Below are positions 62,508-64,000 of a stretch of DNA of 64,000 nt, piece after piece. Below the pieces are notes generated by a model. That model was not told where the DNA came from. It was given only the letters and a program-made list of their open reading frames with translations, and searched no databases. The first letter of the stretch is position 1. Each line of letters begins with the position of its first letter. The translations under genes were made by a program, and so were the position numbers. The stretch spans positions 1 to 64,000 of the forward strand of contig CAVXOW010000007.1 of assembly GCA_963763485.1 (NCBI GenBank), read 5' to 3'. This DNA comes from CAWCKS01 sp963763485. GTDB lineage: Bacteria; Pseudomonadota; Alphaproteobacteria; Rhizobiales; Xanthobacteraceae.

Positions 62508-63482
62508 ATGTCAGCCAGCCAGAAACCCAAGCTCAACATCGTCCTTTGCTCGCCGCGCGGCTTTTGCGCCGGCGTGGTGCGGGCGATCGACACGGTGGAA
62601 AAGGCGCTGAAGCTTTATGGCCCGCCGGTCTATGTCCGCCACGAGATCGTCCATAACCGCCACGTCGTGGAAAGCCTGCGCGCCAAGGGCGCGATCTTCG
62701 TCGAGGAGCTCGACGAAATCCCCGACACCAACGCGCCGGTCGTGTTCTCCGCTCACGGCGTGCCGAAATCAATTCCGGCCGAAGCCGATCGCCGTAACTT
62801 TTTCGCGCTGGACGCGACCTGCCCATTAGTCACCAAGGTGCATCGCGAGGCCGAAATCCACTACAAGCGCGGTCGCGAGATCGCGCTGATCGGGCACGAG
62901 GGCCACCCCGAGGTGGTCGGCACGCTCGGCCAGCTGCCGCAGGGCGCGGTGATGCTGATCGAGACCGTGGAGCAGGCAAGGGCGTTCCAGCCGAAGGATC
63001 CCTCGAAGCTCGCCTTCGTGACGCAGACGACGTTGTCGATCGACGACACCGCGGCGATCGTGCAGACCTTGCGCGACCGCTTCCCCGGCGTCATCGGCCC
63101 GCACAAGGAAGACATTTGCTACGCCACGACCAACCGCCAGCTCGCCGTGAAGCGGGTCGCGCCGGTGGTCGACGCCATGATCGTGGTCGGTTCGCCGAAC
63201 TCGTCGAACTCGCAGCGCCTGCGCGAGGTCGCCGAGCACGAAGGCTGCAAGCGCGCGGTGCTGGTCAACGGCGCCGCCGATCTCGACTGGTCGATGTTCG
63301 AAGGCGTCACCCGCCTCGGCATCACCGCCGGCGCCTCGGCACCCGAGGTCCTGGTCGAGGAAATCCTCGACGCCTTCGCCGAGCGCTATGTGCTCAGCGT
63401 CGATACCGTCTCGGCGGCGTCCGAGGATGGCATCTTCTTCCCGCTGCCGCGTCCCTTGCGGCACGAGACCGCCGCCGAGTAA
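62508..63482 (+). CDS. ispH: 4-hydroxy-3-methylbut-2-enyl diphosphate reductase IspH
   Basis: The 324-residue enzyme contains the three cluster-binding Cys: CSPRGFCAGVVRAI (first), FALDATCPLVTKVHR (second), and a third in DICYATTNRQ. It also has YVRHEIVHNRHVVESL, VFSAHGVPKS and VGSPNSSNSQRLREVAEHEG. It makes IPP and DMAPP in the last step of the MEP pathway using a [4Fe-4S] cluster. ATG 62508 is correct; the longer frame from 62412 has no ribosome site and no conservation. Intact. Confidence 0.96.
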   Translation: MSASQKPKLNIVLCSPRGFCAGVVRAIDTVEKALKLYGPPVYVRHEIVHNRHVVESLRAKGAIFVEELDEIPDTNAPVVFSAHGVPKSIPAEADRRNFFALDATCPLVTKVHREAEIHYKRGREIALIGHEGHPEVVGTLGQLPQGAVMLIETVEQARAFQPKDPSKLAFVTQTTLSIDDTAAIVQTLRDRFPGVIGPHKEDICYATTNRQLAVKRVAPVVDAMIVVGSPNSSNSQRLREVAEHEGCKRAVLVNGAADLDWSMFEGVTRLGITAGASAPEVLVEEILDAFAERYVLSVDTVSAASEDGIFFPLPRPLRHETAAE

Positions 63483-63525
63483 GGCCGGCAAAATCCGCGC
63501 TCTCCGCTCAATTGTCGATTTTGTC

Positions 63526-63603
63526 ATGGCCGGGCTTGACCCGGCCATCTCGATCGGAGACGCATTGCCTCTTCAGGCGGGATCACCGGGACAAGCCCGG
63601 TGA
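63526..63603. repeat. intergenic hairpin repeats of the GGGCTTGACCCG type
   Basis: ATGGCCGGGCTTGACCCGGC... (63526-63548) and TCACCGGGACAAGCCCGGTG... (63583-63603) are two hairpin elements; a related hairpin is at 54550-54572. They lie between ispH and thrB. Confidence 0.65.
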
Positions 63604-63675
63604 TGACAGGTGAGAAGTTACTTCCGCTAGTGTTGGAATCGGCGTTAGTGATTCTATTCGGGATCAGGATATCCG

Positions 63676-64000
63676 ATGGCGGTCTACACCGACGTCTCCG
63701 CTGAAGAACTGACAGCGTTTCTTGGCAATTACGACATCGGCGATTTGCTCTCCTACAAGGGCATTGCCGAGGGCGTCGAGAATTCCAACTTTCTCGTTCA
63801 CACGAAGAAAGGCTCGTTCTTCCTGACGCTGTACGAGAAGCGCGTTGCGCTCGGTGATCTGCCATTCTTCCTGGCGCTGATGACGCATCTGGCGAGCCGC
63901 GGCATTGCCTGTCCGCAGCCGGTCAAGACCCGCAGTGGCGAAAGCCTCGGCACGCTCGCCGGCCGGCCTGCCGCGATCATCGATTTCATCGAAGGGGTCT
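63676..64000 (+). CDS. thrB: homoserine kinase ThrB (aminoglycoside phosphotransferase-like), partial
   Basis: The frame starts MAVYTDVSAEELTAFLGNYD, then IGDLLSYKGIAEGVENSNFL, VHTKKGSFFLTLYEKR, and CPQPVKTRSGESLGTLAGRP, AAIIDFIEG, and is open at the window end. It matches the alphaproteobacterial ThrB2 type that phosphorylates homoserine for threonine synthesis and has the APH fold. About a third of the protein is in the window. Location next to ispH is the usual arrangement. Confidence 0.92.
   Translation, partial: MAVYTDVSAEELTAFLGNYDIGDLLSYKGIAEGVENSNFLVHTKKGSFFLTLYEKRVALGDLPFFLALMTHLASRGIACPQPVKTRSGESLGTLAGRPAAIIDFIEGV

Noticed and set aside
1..64000. CRISPR arrays and tRNA/rRNA genes
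   Set aside because: No regularly spaced direct repeats of CRISPR size and no cloverleaf or rRNA-like stretch were seen by eye; a tRNA scan was not run.

Overview
The window looks like a chromosome segment of a Bradyrhizobium-like alphaproteobacterium (Nitrobacteraceae). The evidence is high GC with GC-ending codons, the TrcR (DUF1013) cell-cycle regulator near ispH and a thrB-like gene, Omp25-type porins, a type II secretion cluster with divergent gspD, H-NS/HvrA-type proteins, and the hairpin-type intergenic repeats common in that family. The genus is inferred from family resemblance; no search was run.

Layout. 0-12 kb and 24-36 kb hold an exopolysaccharide/O-antigen region: acyltransferase, YdcF-like protein, asparagine synthase, a Wzc/ExoP tyrosine autokinase, two undecaprenyl-phosphate sugar transferases, relics of a Wza exporter and of a third sugar transferase, a GlmU-like left-handed beta-helix protein, and the dTDP-rhamnose genes rfbBCDA. 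11.7-24.1 kb holds a type II secretion system: gspD with a Sel1 protein on the minus strand, the overlapping series gspE-F-G-H-I-J-K-L-M-N on the plus strand, and a prepilin peptidase converging on its end. This cluster sits between two arms of a 2.8-2.9 kb inverted duplication (about 6.83-9.66 and 24.53-27.43 kb). Each arm carries an H-NS gene, a small membrane-protein gene, a CtrA-like TTAA-N7-TTAAC box and a sugar-transferase gene. An IS3-family element with intact ends and a 4-bp target duplication lies at 31.3-32.6 kb.

37.3-41.7 kb is a small recombination island: a YqaJ-type exonuclease, an ERF-type annealing protein fused to a Cys/His HNH-like domain, a divergent XRE regulator with three TGTG-N7-CACA repeats between them, and a broken HigA-like antitoxin. 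It lies between two paralogous single-helix membrane peptides that share a 30-bp upstream motif. No phage structural genes are visible. From 42 kb on the genes are mostly intact housekeeping or accessory genes: histidine phosphatase, Nudix hydrolase, caspase-like protein, two porins, Lrp regulator, TauD/IclR divergent pair, YciI + ECF42 sigma factor, TPR protein, prpE, FAD monooxygenase, trcR, ispH and the start of thrB.

A caution for the whole window: many genes are broken by single-base gains or losses, often in short homopolymers, while the protein remains conserved across the frame switch (asnB, gspE, rfbB, rfbC, rfbD, yqaJ, IS orfA/orfB, lrp, the FAD monooxygenase tail). These are probably sequencing indels or very recent mutations. 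By contrast, the wza fragment, the third sugar transferase and three transposase fragments look like genuine decayed relics. Genes reported as 'pseudogene' are labelled accordingly in their entries.
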